A stretch of 40,002 nucleotides of DNA from an uncultured Oscillospiraceae bacterium (lineage in GTDB: Bacteria; Bacillota; Clostridia; Oscillospirales; Acutalibacteraceae): the NCBI GenBank assembly GCA_902492895.1, contig CABUNG010000027.1:1-40002 (forward strand), given 5' to 3'. The position numbers and the translations under genes were made by a program. Below are positions 1 to 8,486 of the stretch, piece by piece. A model generated the notes under the pieces. The model did not search any database. It saw nothing but the letters and a program-made list of their open reading frames with translations, and was not told the origin of the DNA. The stretch's first letter is position 1, and each line of letters begins with the position of its first letter.

Positions 1-1
1 C

Positions 2-2941
2 AAGGACGGCGAGATCACCATCACCAAAACCGGATACACCCAAGGCGGCAGCACCGCGGAATTTGACGGTTCGTACCAAATTCGGTATACCGGCGGCGGC
101 AGCAACCGCCTTGTATTCCGAAACGGCGCCGACGCCGCCGTTATACTTGACAACGTCCATATCCGCAACACTCTGCCCACGGTGCAAAGCGGCATTCTGA
201 TCGACGAGGGCAGCGACGTCCGGCTGATCCTTCGCGGGGAAAACAGCGTCCTCTTTCCCGACTCCTCCCGTATCGGAACGGCGATCGCCGTCGGTGCGAC
301 CTCGTCCCTCGCCATTTCGGCAGAAAGCAGGACGGACAAGCTGACGGTCAAAGGCGGGGCCTACGGCGCGGGTATCGGCTCCGTCGTGGATGCCCCGCAG
401 TCCACGGCGCGCATCCGGATCGACAGCGGCACGATAATGGCTGAAACCGGAAACGAAGGCGCCGCCATCGGCGGCGCGCGAAAAAGCTCCGCCGAAGTCG
501 TCATCAACGGCGGCACCGTCCGGGCTGCGAGCGCGCGCAACGGCGCCGCCATCGGCGCGGGCCGCAACGGCGCGGGAGGGTCCGTCGCCATCAACGGCGG
601 AAACGTAATCGCGGATGCTTCCGCCGCGATCAACAGCGCCGGGATCGGCGGGGGATTTGAAAGCTATCTGGACGCCATCACCATCACAGGGGGTGTGGTG
701 ACCGCTCTGAGCGGGACGCCCGCCCTCGCCGGGATCGCCAACGGCATCGGCGTGGACGCCGCCCTGCATCCCCTGCGGTTATATGTATCGGGAGGATCCG
801 TCAAAACCGTGACCAAGGGGAAAGACGGCAACACGCCGGTTTCCCCTGTCCTCAGTGCATCTGACACCCTCCCCGTTTCCCCGGTCCGGATTTCCCTGCC
901 GTCCGCCGCGGATCCGGCTACCCTGACGGCGAACGGTATCTCCTGCCGCCTTTCCGGGACCCATCCGGACGACGAAGCGTATTATCTCTATCTTCCCGCC
1001 GGGGACACCGCCCTCTCCTGCTCCGGCAGCGGCGAGGGATACGCCGCGCTCCATCAAAACGGCCAGAGCGTCGGCGCAGAGGATTGGCGGACACCCTCCT
1101 CCGTCTCCGTAACCGTGAAAATAACGGAAAATGTGACCGTAACGAGCGGAACAGCGGTCGTCTCCGACAACGCGGTGCTCACAGCCCCGTACCGCGGCAC
1201 CATCGTCCTGACCCTTTCACAAAGGCCGTCCGAAATCACGCTGAACGGCCGTGTCCTGCAGCCGGAATCCGCAGACGGCGCGTGGACGCTGCGCCTCGAG
1301 ACGATCCTGTCCGACGGCGAATTGAGGATCGGCGGACAGGCAGACGGCGCAATTCCCTCTTTCCGATTTTCCACCGCCTTCGCAGACGGTATGCTTCTCC
1401 AGCGCGACCAGCCTGTCCGGGTTACGGGATATGGACCGTCCGGAGCCTCTTTGAGCGTCTCCCTGGGGCAAAACGGCCAAGACCCGCTTATTCGGCAGAC
1501 CGCCTCTGTCGGTTCGGACGGACGATGGGCCGTCACCCTGCCCGGACAGCCAGGATCGTTCGATTCCTATACCATAACCGCCGTTTGCGGCGAGATGACC
1601 CGCCAAATTTCCAACGTGGTGTTTGGAGAACTGTGGGTGGTCGGTGGGCAGTCCAATATGGCCTGGAATGTCTCCCAATCCGCCGAAGGCGCGGAATGGG
1701 AAGGAAAGCCCCGCAATCCCCACATCCGCATGTTCCTGCAGACCACCCAGGGTATCGACACCCCGCTCGAGGAACCGAACGGCTATTGGGCCACGGGAGA
1801 AAATTGGGCGGACGTCCGGCTGTGCTCCGCCATCGCCTATTATTTCGCCGAGAGTCTGTCCGCGGCTCTGGATGTGCCGGTCGGCATCATCAACACAGCC
1901 AGAGGCGGCTCCTCCATAACGGAATGGATCGGCAAGGACACCCTGCAGGCTCACCCGGATTATGACGAGATGATCCGCGATTTCCGCTATCCTCTCATCT
2001 CGACCGGATACAACGCCCGCATCGCTCCCTTCTCCGGGTTTCAGATCGCCGGTATTCTTTGGTACCAGGGGGAGGCGGACTGTACCCGTCCCGACGTGCT
2101 GCGGCAGGGTCTGCCGATCCTGTACGAAGACTGGTGCCGGGTCTTTAATCCGGATGGCACAGCCCCCGCTTTTCTGTCCATGCAGCTCGCCGCATACGGC
2201 GATCTAGACCGTCTGTCTGCCGCCAATGCCGCCATGGCCGAGGCGGTGGCGGAGATGCGGGAGGGCGGTTCGCCGACGCTGGAGATTCCTCTCTATGATG
2301 TGGAAGTCGACGTAACCGACATTCATCCGCGTCACAAACAGCCGGTGGCCGACCGCGTCTTTTCCGCTGTGCTCGGTCTCCGGTACGCCTTAACCGAGGA
2401 CTATGGTCCCCCCGTCCTGACCGGGACACGGTTTGATCCCGCAGGCCGCCGCCTGACCCTCACGTTTGATCAGACCGGCTCAGGGCTGCGCCTGCTGAAA
2501 ACCGACACACTGTCGGGGTTTTCGATCTCCGGATCTCCCGTAAGCGCCCGCATCACGGGAGACGATACCGTTATACTGGATCTGTCATCCATTCCGAATC
2601 TTCCGGCCTCTCTGGACTTGTCTTATGCCTGGGCGGACGGCATGCTCACCGCCAATCTCGCCGGCGGAAACGGTTTTCCGGTCATGCCGTTTCAGATGAC
2701 TGTCGGAACAGAGGGAGACGAGAGCGACATTTCAGGCGGCTCTGTCTCTCCCAATAGCACGGCCTCCCGGCCCGGCGGATCCCAACCCTCGGATCCGAAC
2801 GCGCCTCAGACGGGGGTTTCCCTGTCCGGACGGTTGCTCATCCTGTGCCTGACCGCCCTCGCCATTGTGGCTGCCGGTCTCCTGTACGGTTTTATGCGCC
2901 GCTTTTCCTTTCACAGACGGGTAAAAGAGAACAAAAGCTAA
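2..2941 (+). CDS. Surface-anchored SASA-family acetylesterase with beta-helix stalk, 5'-partial
   Basis: The reading frame is open from the first bases of the window, so the true start lies upstream; 980 codons are visible. The N-terminal third is built of short Gly/Ala-rich repeats (GAGIG, AAIGGA, AAIGAG, AGIGGG alternating with INGG-type strands), typical of a right-handed beta-helix found in secreted Clostridia proteins. From about base 1370 follows a SASA (sialate O-acetylesterase, CE6-like) domain: the nucleophile block GGQSNM near base 1650, TARGGSS near 1900, WYQGEAD near 2065, and the catalytic Asp-His in DIHPRH near 2320. It should remove acetyl groups from sugars outside the cell. 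The C-terminus has a Ser/Pro-rich linker, APQTG, a hydrophobic helix and a basic tail (from about 2800), which looks like a sortase sorting signal, though not canonical LPXTG. A terminator follows. The family is clear; the substrate is not. Confidence 0.85.
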   Translation, partial: KDGEITITKTGYTQGGSTAEFDGSYQIRYTGGGSNRLVFRNGADAAVILDNVHIRNTLPTVQSGILIDEGSDVRLILRGENSVLFPDSSRIGTAIAVGATSSLAISAESRTDKLTVKGGAYGAGIGSVVDAPQSTARIRIDSGTIMAETGNEGAAIGGARKSSAEVVINGGTVRAASARNGAAIGAGRNGAGGSVAINGGNVIADASAAINSAGIGGGFESYLDAITITGGVVTALSGTPALAGIANGIGVDAALHPLRLYVSGGSVKTVTKGKDGNTPVSPVLSASDTLPVSPVRISLPSAADPATLTANGISCRLSGTHPDDEAYYLYLPAGDTALSCSGSGEGYAALHQNGQSVGAEDWRTPSSVSVTVKITENVTVTSGTAVVSDNAVLTAPYRGTIVLTLSQRPSEITLNGRVLQPESADGAWTLRLETILSDGELRIGGQADGAIPSFRFSTAFADGMLLQRDQPVRVTGYGPSGASLSVSLGQNGQDPLIRQTASVGSDGRWAVTLPGQPGSFDSYTITAVCGEMTRQISNVVFGELWVVGGQSNMAWNVSQSAEGAEWEGKPRNPHIRMFLQTTQGIDTPLEEPNGYWATGENWADVRLCSAIAYYFAESLSAALDVPVGIINTARGGSSITEWIGKDTLQAHPDYDEMIRDFRYPLISTGYNARIAPFSGFQIAGILWYQGEADCTRPDVLRQGLPILYEDWCRVFNPDGTAPAFLSMQLAAYGDLDRLSAANAAMAEAVAEMREGGSPTLEIPLYDVEVDVTDIHPRHKQPVADRVFSAVLGLRYALTEDYGPPVLTGTRFDPAGRRLTLTFDQTGSGLRLLKTDTLSGFSISGSPVSARITGDDTVILDLSSIPNLPASLDLSYAWADGMLTANLAGGNGFPVMPFQMTVGTEGDESDISGGSVSPNSTASRPGGSQPSDPNAPQTGVSLSGRLLILCLTALAIVAAGLLYGFMRRFSFHRRVKENKS

Positions 2942-2964
2942 ATCCGGACGGCACTTTTTCCTAG

Positions 2965-2997
2965 AACCCCCTCTCCATATCAGGAGAGGGGGTTTTC
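2965..2997 (+). terminator. Intrinsic terminator after the esterase gene
   Basis: A 12-bp perfect stem (AACCCCCTCTCC, 2965-2976, paired with 2983-2994), a 6-nt loop and a T-rich tail. It lies 24 nt after the esterase stop codon and separates that gene from the ATPase promoter. Confidence 0.9.
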
Positions 2998-3078
2998 TTC
3001 TGAAATTTCTTCCAATTTCCTTGTCGCTCTGACTGAAAACGGAACGAGTACGCCAATACAATACCGACAAACTCACCA

Positions 3079-3107
3079 TTGTATTTCAATAAAAAAGGGT
3101 ATATACT
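3079..3107 (+). promoter_or_regulatory. Sigma-A-type promoter of the V-ATPase operon
   Basis: TTGTAT at 3079-3084 and TATACT at 3102-3107 are separated by exactly 17 bp, in an AT-rich stretch of an otherwise GC-rich region. Transcription would start near 3114. Confidence 0.75.
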
Positions 3108-3114
3108 AAGTCCG

Positions 3115-3307
3115 TATTCGGGTTTTCAGCGGGGCTGTGGCAGAGAATGCCGTGGCCCTGAATTGCTTTTCGGCCGGTGAAAGGCCAAATCGTCTCGGTC
3201 TAATCCGAAAAATCCCATCTTTCAGCCGGATCCGTGCCGTGGATCATGAGAAAATTTTTTCGTCTGCGGCACAACGCCATGGCCTCTGGACAGAAAGGAG
3301 CCAACCT
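3115..3307 (+). promoter_or_regulatory. Long structured 5' leader of the V-ATPase operon
   Basis: About 195 nt separate the predicted transcription start from the first ATG. The leader can form a hairpin at 3132-3158 (GGGC/GCCC and GGCA/TGCC, with a symmetric tgt/gtg internal loop and a GAGAA loop). A second pairing of GTGCCG (about 3233) with CGGCAC (about 3267) is possible. I recognise no known riboswitch consensus. The frame upstream of the first gene is open by chance, but no ribosome binding site supports an earlier start. Confidence 0.4.
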
Positions 3308-3619
3308 ATGGAAGAGATGATCAAGCGCATCATCGACATGGACAAAAAGGCCCGGGAAATCACCGATGCCGCGCAGCAGGAAAAAATCGACTGCGAAAAG
3401 GAGATCGCGCAGAAGGCCGCGCAGCTCCGCAGTGAATATCTGGAACGGGCCCGGCGGCGGATTCAGGTCAACGCCGAGACCGAGCGGACCCTGGCCGAAC
3501 AGGAGTGGCAGAAGCGGAAAGCCAAGTACGACGGGCAGCGCCAGACCCTCCAGGCTTCCTTCGACGCCCATCGCGAAGATTGGGTGAAGCAGATCGTCGC
3601 CAACGTGCTGGCGGACTGA
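3308..3619 (+). CDS. V-type ATPase peripheral-stalk subunit, G/H-like
   Basis: A 103-residue, highly charged protein rich in Glu, Lys, Arg, Gln and Ala without obvious domain breaks, so it should be one long coiled-coil helix. That is the form of the G/H (AhaH/NtpF-like) peripheral-stalk subunit, which pairs with subunit E to hold the catalytic head against rotation. The ATG at 3308 was chosen because AGAAAGGAG lies just upstream; the open frame extends to 3137 but has no ribosome site there. It is the first gene of the operon, followed 38 nt later by subunit C. Assignment rests on position, size and composition, since these subunits diverge quickly. Confidence 0.75.
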   Translation: MEEMIKRIIDMDKKAREITDAAQQEKIDCEKEIAQKAAQLRSEYLERARRRIQVNAETERTLAEQEWQKRKAKYDGQRQTLQASFDAHREDWVKQIVANVLAD

Positions 3620-3657
3620 GCGTACCGAAATCCACACAGAAAGGACATGGTGCCGGG

Positions 3658-4698
3658 ATGTCGGCTTCTCCGTATTCCTCCAATGTGATTCTCGCCAAGG
3701 CCCGCGCCATGTACGGCCGCTGCCTGTCGGCGCAGGATTTCCACAACCTCCTCGCCTGCCACAGCGTCAGCGAGGTCGCGTCCTATTTGAAGAATCACAC
3801 CGCCTACGCCGGAGTGCTCGCGGATATCCATGAATCGACCATTCACCGCGGCCACCTCGAATCTCTGCTCCGGCGAAAGCTGTGGAACGATTACGCTTCC
3901 CTCTCCCGCTACGACCGCTCGGTGGGGATGCGGATGTCCGACTACCTGATCCAGATGGCGGAGATTCAGCAGATCCTCGCCTGCCTTCGTCTGATGAGCG
4001 CGGGACGGACCGAGGAATTCTTCTTCGCCATGCCGATGTTTTTAAATGGCCACACCCATCTTGATCTCGTCCGCATGGCCCATTCCAAAAACTATGACGA
4101 ATTGCTGAGCACCCTCGGCAACACCCCTTACCGCCGGGTGCTCGAGCGGTTCCCGCCCGAGGACGGCCGGATCCCCTTCACGTCCATCGAAAATGCGCTC
4201 TATGCCCGGCTGATGGATACCCTCATGTCGATTATCGGCAAAACGAAGGGGGATCTGCATAAGGAACTGCTCCGCCTGTGCGGTTCCCAGATCGACGCAC
4301 AAAACGTCTCCCGCATCGTGCGGCTCAAGACTTATTTCGGCGCCGATCCCGATACCATCCGGTCCAATCTGCTTCTAAACGGCGGCACGATTCCGAAAAA
4401 GGTGCTCGAGCAGATGCTGCAGGCACCCACGGCGGACGAGGTCCTCTCCTTGTTCTATACCACCCCGGCCGGCCGGCAGCTGCCCCACGAGCATCGGGCT
4501 TTTGTCCATGACCTTTATCACCGCGTTCCCTATTTCAATGCCCGGCACGACATGCATTTTTCCATCCATCCGATGGTCGTGCTGGTTTCCTATATTCTCA
4601 TCACCGAGGTGGAGCTCGACGACATCATCAACGTCATCGAAGGGATCCGCTACGGTTTGTCCCCGGAAGAGATCAAACCCATGCTGGTTCTCGTTTAA
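3658..4698 (+). CDS. atpC: V-type ATP synthase subunit C (AC39/d-type)
   Basis: A 346-residue mostly helical protein resembling the vATP-synt_AC39 family, the cap that sits on the membrane c-ring and connects it to the central shaft (subunits D and F). The start MSASPYSSN is preceded by AAAGGA about 13 nt upstream, a rather long spacing. The frame stays open further upstream, but there it only overlaps the previous gene. In many operons (for example enterococcal ntp) the C gene lies after I, K and E; here it is second. Confidence 0.85.
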   Translation: MSASPYSSNVILAKARAMYGRCLSAQDFHNLLACHSVSEVASYLKNHTAYAGVLADIHESTIHRGHLESLLRRKLWNDYASLSRYDRSVGMRMSDYLIQMAEIQQILACLRLMSAGRTEEFFFAMPMFLNGHTHLDLVRMAHSKNYDELLSTLGNTPYRRVLERFPPEDGRIPFTSIENALYARLMDTLMSIIGKTKGDLHKELLRLCGSQIDAQNVSRIVRLKTYFGADPDTIRSNLLLNGGTIPKKVLEQMLQAPTADEVLSLFYTTPAGRQLPHEHRAFVHDLYHRVPYFNARHDMHFSIHPMVVLVSYILITEVELDDIINVIEGIRYGLSPEEIKPMLVLV

Positions 4699-4715
4699 CA
4701 ATAGGAGGTGATCCC

Positions 4716-6659
4716 GTGGCTGTAGCCAAAATGAAGCTCGTCAGCATCATAGGCCATATGAACAGTCTGGACGCCGTCGTCCGCGTATGCGGAAGCAGCG
4801 GTGTTTTTCAGCCGGACGACGCGCTGTCCTTTTTCTCGGACACCTCCGGCTTTGCCGCCATCAAGGAAGACAATCCGTACGCCGATCCTCTCAGCCGTCT
4901 CGAAGCGGCTGTCGGACGGGCGGGCGGCGCTCTCAGCCTGACTGATCTGCCCGAAACCCTGTCGGATCCGGAATTGGCCGATTACGTCCAGGACTTTGCC
5001 TCGCACGTATCCGCCCTGTCCCGGCAGCGGGCGGATCTTGCCGCCAGGCAGGAGTCGCTTTCCAAGGATCTCGAACAGTTCGAGCATTTCAAGGGACTGG
5101 ATATCGAACTCGAGGACATCCTCTCCTGCAAAACGATCAAGGTCCGGTTCGGCCGCCTGCCCAAAGAGAGCTTCGACAAGCTCAAATCCTACAACGACAA
5201 TCCCTACGTCCTCTTCTTCCCCGGCGTCACCGACGCGGAATACTACTGGGGCGTGTATTTTGCCCCCATGGAAGAGGCTTCGGAGGTCGACCGCATCTTC
5301 TCAAGCCTCTATTTCGAACGGCTGCGCATCCCCTCCGCGATCGGCACGCCGGACGAGATCGTCGAGAACCTGAAAAAGGAACTCGCGCAGGTCGAACAGG
5401 ACGCGGCGGCGGTTCAAAAACAGATCGCCGATTACTGGCAGGCCGAGGCCCCGCGCTGCATGCAGATCTACAGCCAGCTCAAGGAACTGGATTATTATTT
5501 CAGCGTGCGGCGCTATGCGGCCCGGTACAACGACAAATTCATCCTGGCCGGCTGGCTTCCTGCCCGGGAGGCCAAGGCCATGCGTACCGCGCTCGATCGG
5601 GTGGACGGCATCGAATATTCCTTTGAACAGCCGAATTCGGATACTCATCATGTGCCCCCGGTCAAGCTGCGAAACTGCCGCCTGTTCCGTCCCTTCGAAT
5701 TTTTCGTGGACATGTACGGCCTGCCCCGCTACAACGAAATCGACCCGACCGCTTTTGTCGCCATCACCTACACCATCCTGTTCGGCGTCATGTTCGGCGA
5801 TCTCGGTCAGGGCATCTGCGTGGCCATTATCGGCTGGCTGATGTGGAAATACAAAAAAATGGCGGTCGGCCGCATCCTCATCCCCTGCGGCATCTCTTCG
5901 GCCGTGTTCGGCCTCGTGTTCGGCTCGGTGTTCGGCTTCGAGCATGTGCTCGATCCCCTCTACCACACCCTGTTCGGCCTAGAGGAAAAGCCGATCGAGG
6001 TCATGAACCCCTCCATGACGGTCAACATCATTCTGGGCGCGGTCTTAATCGGCCTGCTCCTCATCATGGTAGCCATGGCGCTCAACATCTACTCCAGTCT
6101 CCGGCGCCGGGACTATGAATCCGGGGTGTTCGGGGCGAACGGCATCGCAGGCCTCGTGTTTTACGCCTCTCTCGTAGCCGGACTCGGCGGGCAGTTTATC
6201 GGCCTGCACCTGCTCAGCGTGCCCTACGTTCTGCTGCTGATCGTCCTGCCTCTGCTCCTCATCTTCCTGAGGGAACCGCTCGGCCGCCTGATGGCCCGCG
6301 ATCCCGACTGGAAGCCGGAAAAGTGGGGCGAATACATCCTGCAGAATGTCTTTGAACTGTTCGAGATCATGCTGTCGTATCTCTCGAACACCATGTCCTT
6401 CCTGCGGGTGGGCGCTTTTGTCCTGGTGCACGCGGGCATGATGATGGCAGTCTTCGCCATTGCGGGCATGTTCCACGCCTTCGGCTACACCGTCGCCGTC
6501 ATCATCGGCAACGCTCTGGTCATGGTCATGGAAGCCCTGCTCGTCGCCATCCAGGTCATGCGTCTCGAATTCTATGAGATGTTCAGCCGGTATTACAACG
6601 GCGACGGCCGGTCCTTCAAACCCCTGTCCCTGTCCGCAGACACAAAATCCGGGAAATGA
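4716..6659 (+). CDS. atpI: V-type ATP synthase subunit I (membrane stator, a-subunit)
   Basis: A 647-residue protein of the V-ATPase 116-kDa/subunit I family. It has an N-terminal cytosolic arm to about residue 335 with coiled-coil stretches, then a block of membrane helices to the C-terminus. The segment MSFLRVGAFVLVHAGM holds Arg564, matching the conserved Arg that faces the c-ring carboxylate in the family motif (S-Y/F-L-R-x-x-A). The subunit forms the ion half-channels. It starts with GTG, with AGGAGGTG ideally placed at 4703-4710. Confidence 0.95.
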   Translation: MAVAKMKLVSIIGHMNSLDAVVRVCGSSGVFQPDDALSFFSDTSGFAAIKEDNPYADPLSRLEAAVGRAGGALSLTDLPETLSDPELADYVQDFASHVSALSRQRADLAARQESLSKDLEQFEHFKGLDIELEDILSCKTIKVRFGRLPKESFDKLKSYNDNPYVLFFPGVTDAEYYWGVYFAPMEEASEVDRIFSSLYFERLRIPSAIGTPDEIVENLKKELAQVEQDAAAVQKQIADYWQAEAPRCMQIYSQLKELDYYFSVRRYAARYNDKFILAGWLPAREAKAMRTALDRVDGIEYSFEQPNSDTHHVPPVKLRNCRLFRPFEFFVDMYGLPRYNEIDPTAFVAITYTILFGVMFGDLGQGICVAIIGWLMWKYKKMAVGRILIPCGISSAVFGLVFGSVFGFEHVLDPLYHTLFGLEEKPIEVMNPSMTVNIILGAVLIGLLLIMVAMALNIYSSLRRRDYESGVFGANGIAGLVFYASLVAGLGGQFIGLHLLSVPYVLLLIVLPLLLIFLREPLGRLMARDPDWKPEKWGEYILQNVFELFEIMLSYLSNTMSFLRVGAFVLVHAGMMMAVFAIAGMFHAFGYTVAVIIGNALVMVMEALLVAIQVMRLEFYEMFSRYYNGDGRSFKPLSLSADTKSGK

Positions 6660-6708
6660 TCCGGATGCCCATATACACCATGCCTGTCAACAATAAGGAG
6701 GAATTGTC

Positions 6709-7164
6709 ATGAATCCCATGCTGTTTCTGATTCCGATCACGCTGCTGGCTCTGTCCGTCGCCGTCTCGATCATCCTGGTGAAAAAGGGCAAGACGCCCCG
6801 CCGCGCCATGGCCATTCATTTTCTCTCCCTGGCCGTCATCCTCGCGGTCTGCGTCATGCTGCCCTTCGGCGCCGCAGCCGCTCCGGCTGACAATGCCGCC
6901 GACGGTACCGCCCCCACCGAACAGGCGGCCGATACCGGTTTTGCGGCAGGCATGATGAATCTCGGCAAATACCTCGGCGCCGGCCTCGCCGTCGGTCTCG
7001 CGGGAATCGGCGGCGGCATCGCGGTTGCGGCGGGCGCTCCGGCCGCGATCGGCGCCACGGCGGAAGATCCCAAGTCCTTTGGTAAATCCATCATCTTCGT
7101 GGCTTTGGGCGAAGGCTTCGGCCTCTACGGCCTGCTGATCGCCATCCTCTGCCTGATGATGTGA
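6709..7164 (+). CDS. atpK: V-type ATP synthase subunit K (c-ring proteolipid)
   Basis: A 151-residue protein with about four hydrophobic segments (3-24, 36-58, 84-112, 124-150). The last two form a c-subunit hairpin: a Gly-rich helix (GIGGGIAVAAGAPAAIGA), a polar turn (TAEDPKSFGK) and a helix with the ion-binding Glu135 in ALGEGFGLYGLL. The first pair, joined by an Ala/Asp/Thr-rich linker (about 55-78), carries no acidic ion site and may act as a signal/anchor region. I recall this form from other Clostridia. Gln in the first hairpin helix and Ser/Thr after the Glu, the usual Na+ ligands, are missing, so proton coupling is my inference. AAGGAGGA precedes the ATG. Confidence 0.93.
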   Translation: MNPMLFLIPITLLALSVAVSIILVKKGKTPRRAMAIHFLSLAVILAVCVMLPFGAAAAPADNAADGTAPTEQAADTGFAAGMMNLGKYLGAGLAVGLAGIGGGIAVAAGAPAAIGATAEDPKSFGKSIIFVALGEGFGLYGLLIAILCLMM

Positions 7165-7362
7165 CCAGACCCTCTCCATTACGGTCAATCAACGTTTATT
7201 TGGTCTGGTCTCCACCAATATCCTTCGGATATTTGACCGCGTGATCTCCATATATTTGTAAACCAACGTATCTTTAGTCTGGCTGGATTCTCCCCGGACC
7301 ACCATGCTCATTGAGCTTTGCTCCAACAGATCCCACAAATTTCCGGAAGGAGGCGTTCCGCC
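7163..7362 (+). other. Unusually long atpK-atpF gap with inverted and direct repeats
   Basis: The other gaps of the operon's first half are short, but here 198 nt separate two genes. A 9-bp inverted repeat GACCAGACC (7163-7171) / GGTCTGGTC (7202-7210) begins in the atpK stop codon. Just after it, a 7-bp hairpin with a 3-nt loop spans 7217-7233. A part of the stretch is imperfectly repeated: CAACGT...GTCTGG at 7190-7208 and again at 7264-7282. No reading frame or clear promoter was found. It may protect or process the mRNA so that subunit K, needed in many copies, is made in excess. Confidence 0.45.
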
Positions 7363-7671
7363 GTGCGGTTTTATCTCATCAGCGACAACAACGATACACG
7401 GCTTGGGATGCGCCTGGCCGGCATCGAGGGTGTGGTCGTCCACGAACCCGATGAAGTCAACAAAGCGCTGTCCCACGCCATGGAGCAGGAGGACATCGCC
7501 GTGATCCTGATGACCGAACAGCTCGTCAAGCTCTGCGGCCCTCTTGTGGACGATCTCAAGCTCCACCGCGCCCGTCCCCTGATTGTGGAAATCCCCGATC
7601 GGCACGGCGGCGGCCGTGCCAAGGATTCCATCACCCGTTATGTGCGGGAGGCCATCGGCATCAAGATCTGA
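7363..7671 (+). CDS. atpF: V-type ATP synthase subunit F
   Basis: A 102-residue protein of the ATP-synt_F family, the small Rossmann-like subunit of the central rotor shaft that binds subunit D. It begins with the typical MRFYLISDNND strand-loop and ends in an amphipathic helix (TRYVREAIGIKI). The start is GTG at 7363, with GGAAGGAGG at 7345-7353; an earlier in-frame start at 7318 has no ribosome site. Subunit E follows 33 nt downstream. Confidence 0.9.
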   Translation: MRFYLISDNNDTRLGMRLAGIEGVVVHEPDEVNKALSHAMEQEDIAVILMTEQLVKLCGPLVDDLKLHRARPLIVEIPDRHGGGRAKDSITRYVREAIGIKI

Positions 7672-7704
7672 TTCCTCATCTGCCCACAGAAAGGCGTGAA
7701 ATAT

Positions 7705-8301
7705 ATGGCGAACAGCGATGAAAAAATCAGTAAATTTGTGCAGGCTATCACCCAGTATGCGCAGGAGCAGCGGGATAAAATCCATCGTGAGGTGGAGGAT
7801 TTCAAATCCGAACGCCTCCAGAACGCCGAACAGGAAGTCCTGCGGGATTCCTACCAGCTCATCCAGAAGGAACGGGTCGAGCTGCGCAATCAGATGAGCC
7901 GTGAGATGTCTCGCCGGGATCTCGAGGCCCGCAAGGAGCTGCTGGCGATGCGCCGCGACATGATGGAGCAGGTTTTCGCCGATGCGGAAGCCGCGCTGGC
8001 CGCCTATGTGGGGACCCCCGCCTATGCCGAGAGCCTCAAAACATCCCTTGCCGGTCTTGTCGATGTGCTGCCGGCCGAAGGGACAGTTTTTGAAATCGCC
8101 CGCCGGGACGAGGCGCTGCTCGATTCGCTGCGTCCTCTCTGTCCGGCCGGGGCCTCCTTCGCCCTCGCGGACGATATCCGCCTCGGAGGCCTGCGCGGGA
8201 TCAACGCCGGAGCGGGTCTGGTCGCCGACGACACCCTCGATACCCGCCTCGATAGTCAGCGGGAGTGGTTCACCACCCACTCGGGACTCACGGTCGGCTG
8301 A
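7705..8301 (+). CDS. atpE: V-type ATP synthase subunit E
   Basis: A 198-residue protein with a long charged N-terminal helix (to about residue 110) and a compact C-terminal domain, as in the V-ATPase E subunit of the peripheral stalk. The C-terminal part carries the usual LGGLRGINAGAGLVADDTLDTRL-like strand pattern near the end. The ATG at 7705 is 10 nt after AGAAAGG; the same AGAAAGGCGTGA precedes subunit A, which argues against the in-frame GTG at 7696 that overlaps this site. It should pair with the 3308-3619 product. Confidence 0.92.
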   Translation: MANSDEKISKFVQAITQYAQEQRDKIHREVEDFKSERLQNAEQEVLRDSYQLIQKERVELRNQMSREMSRRDLEARKELLAMRRDMMEQVFADAEAALAAYVGTPAYAESLKTSLAGLVDVLPAEGTVFEIARRDEALLDSLRPLCPAGASFALADDIRLGGLRGINAGAGLVADDTLDTRLDSQREWFTTHSGLTVG

Positions 8302-8486
8302 CTTTTCGGGTGAAATTCGGTCCGGTTTTGTGCTGCGGCATCGATCGATATTTATGGAATCCCCCCCATTTCCTTTTGTTCCTCGCGGTGGGAGTGCCCC
8401 CCGCCCTAAAAACTCCTCCGGAGTTTTTCATCCCCCCATTAAGGAATATATCCTTTTGTTCCTTTTGTAGAAAGGCGTGATCCTGC
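8302..8486 (+). other. atpE-atpA gap with hairpin and 13-bp direct repeat
   Basis: These 185 nt hold a 9-bp stem AAAAACTCC/GGAGTTTTT (8408-8416 and 8420-8428) with a 3-nt loop, shaped like a weak intrinsic terminator that works in both directions. TCCTTTTGTTCCT occurs twice, at 8371-8383 and 8451-8463, exactly 80 bp apart, each shortly after a run of C and ATT. Nothing codes here. It may attenuate transcription between the stalk genes and the catalytic genes, or simply be a small duplication. Confidence 0.45.

Noticed and set aside
3137..3307. Upstream extension of the first ATPase gene
   Set aside because: The frame is open but has no ribosome binding site, and ATG 3308 has AGAAAGGAG at the right distance.
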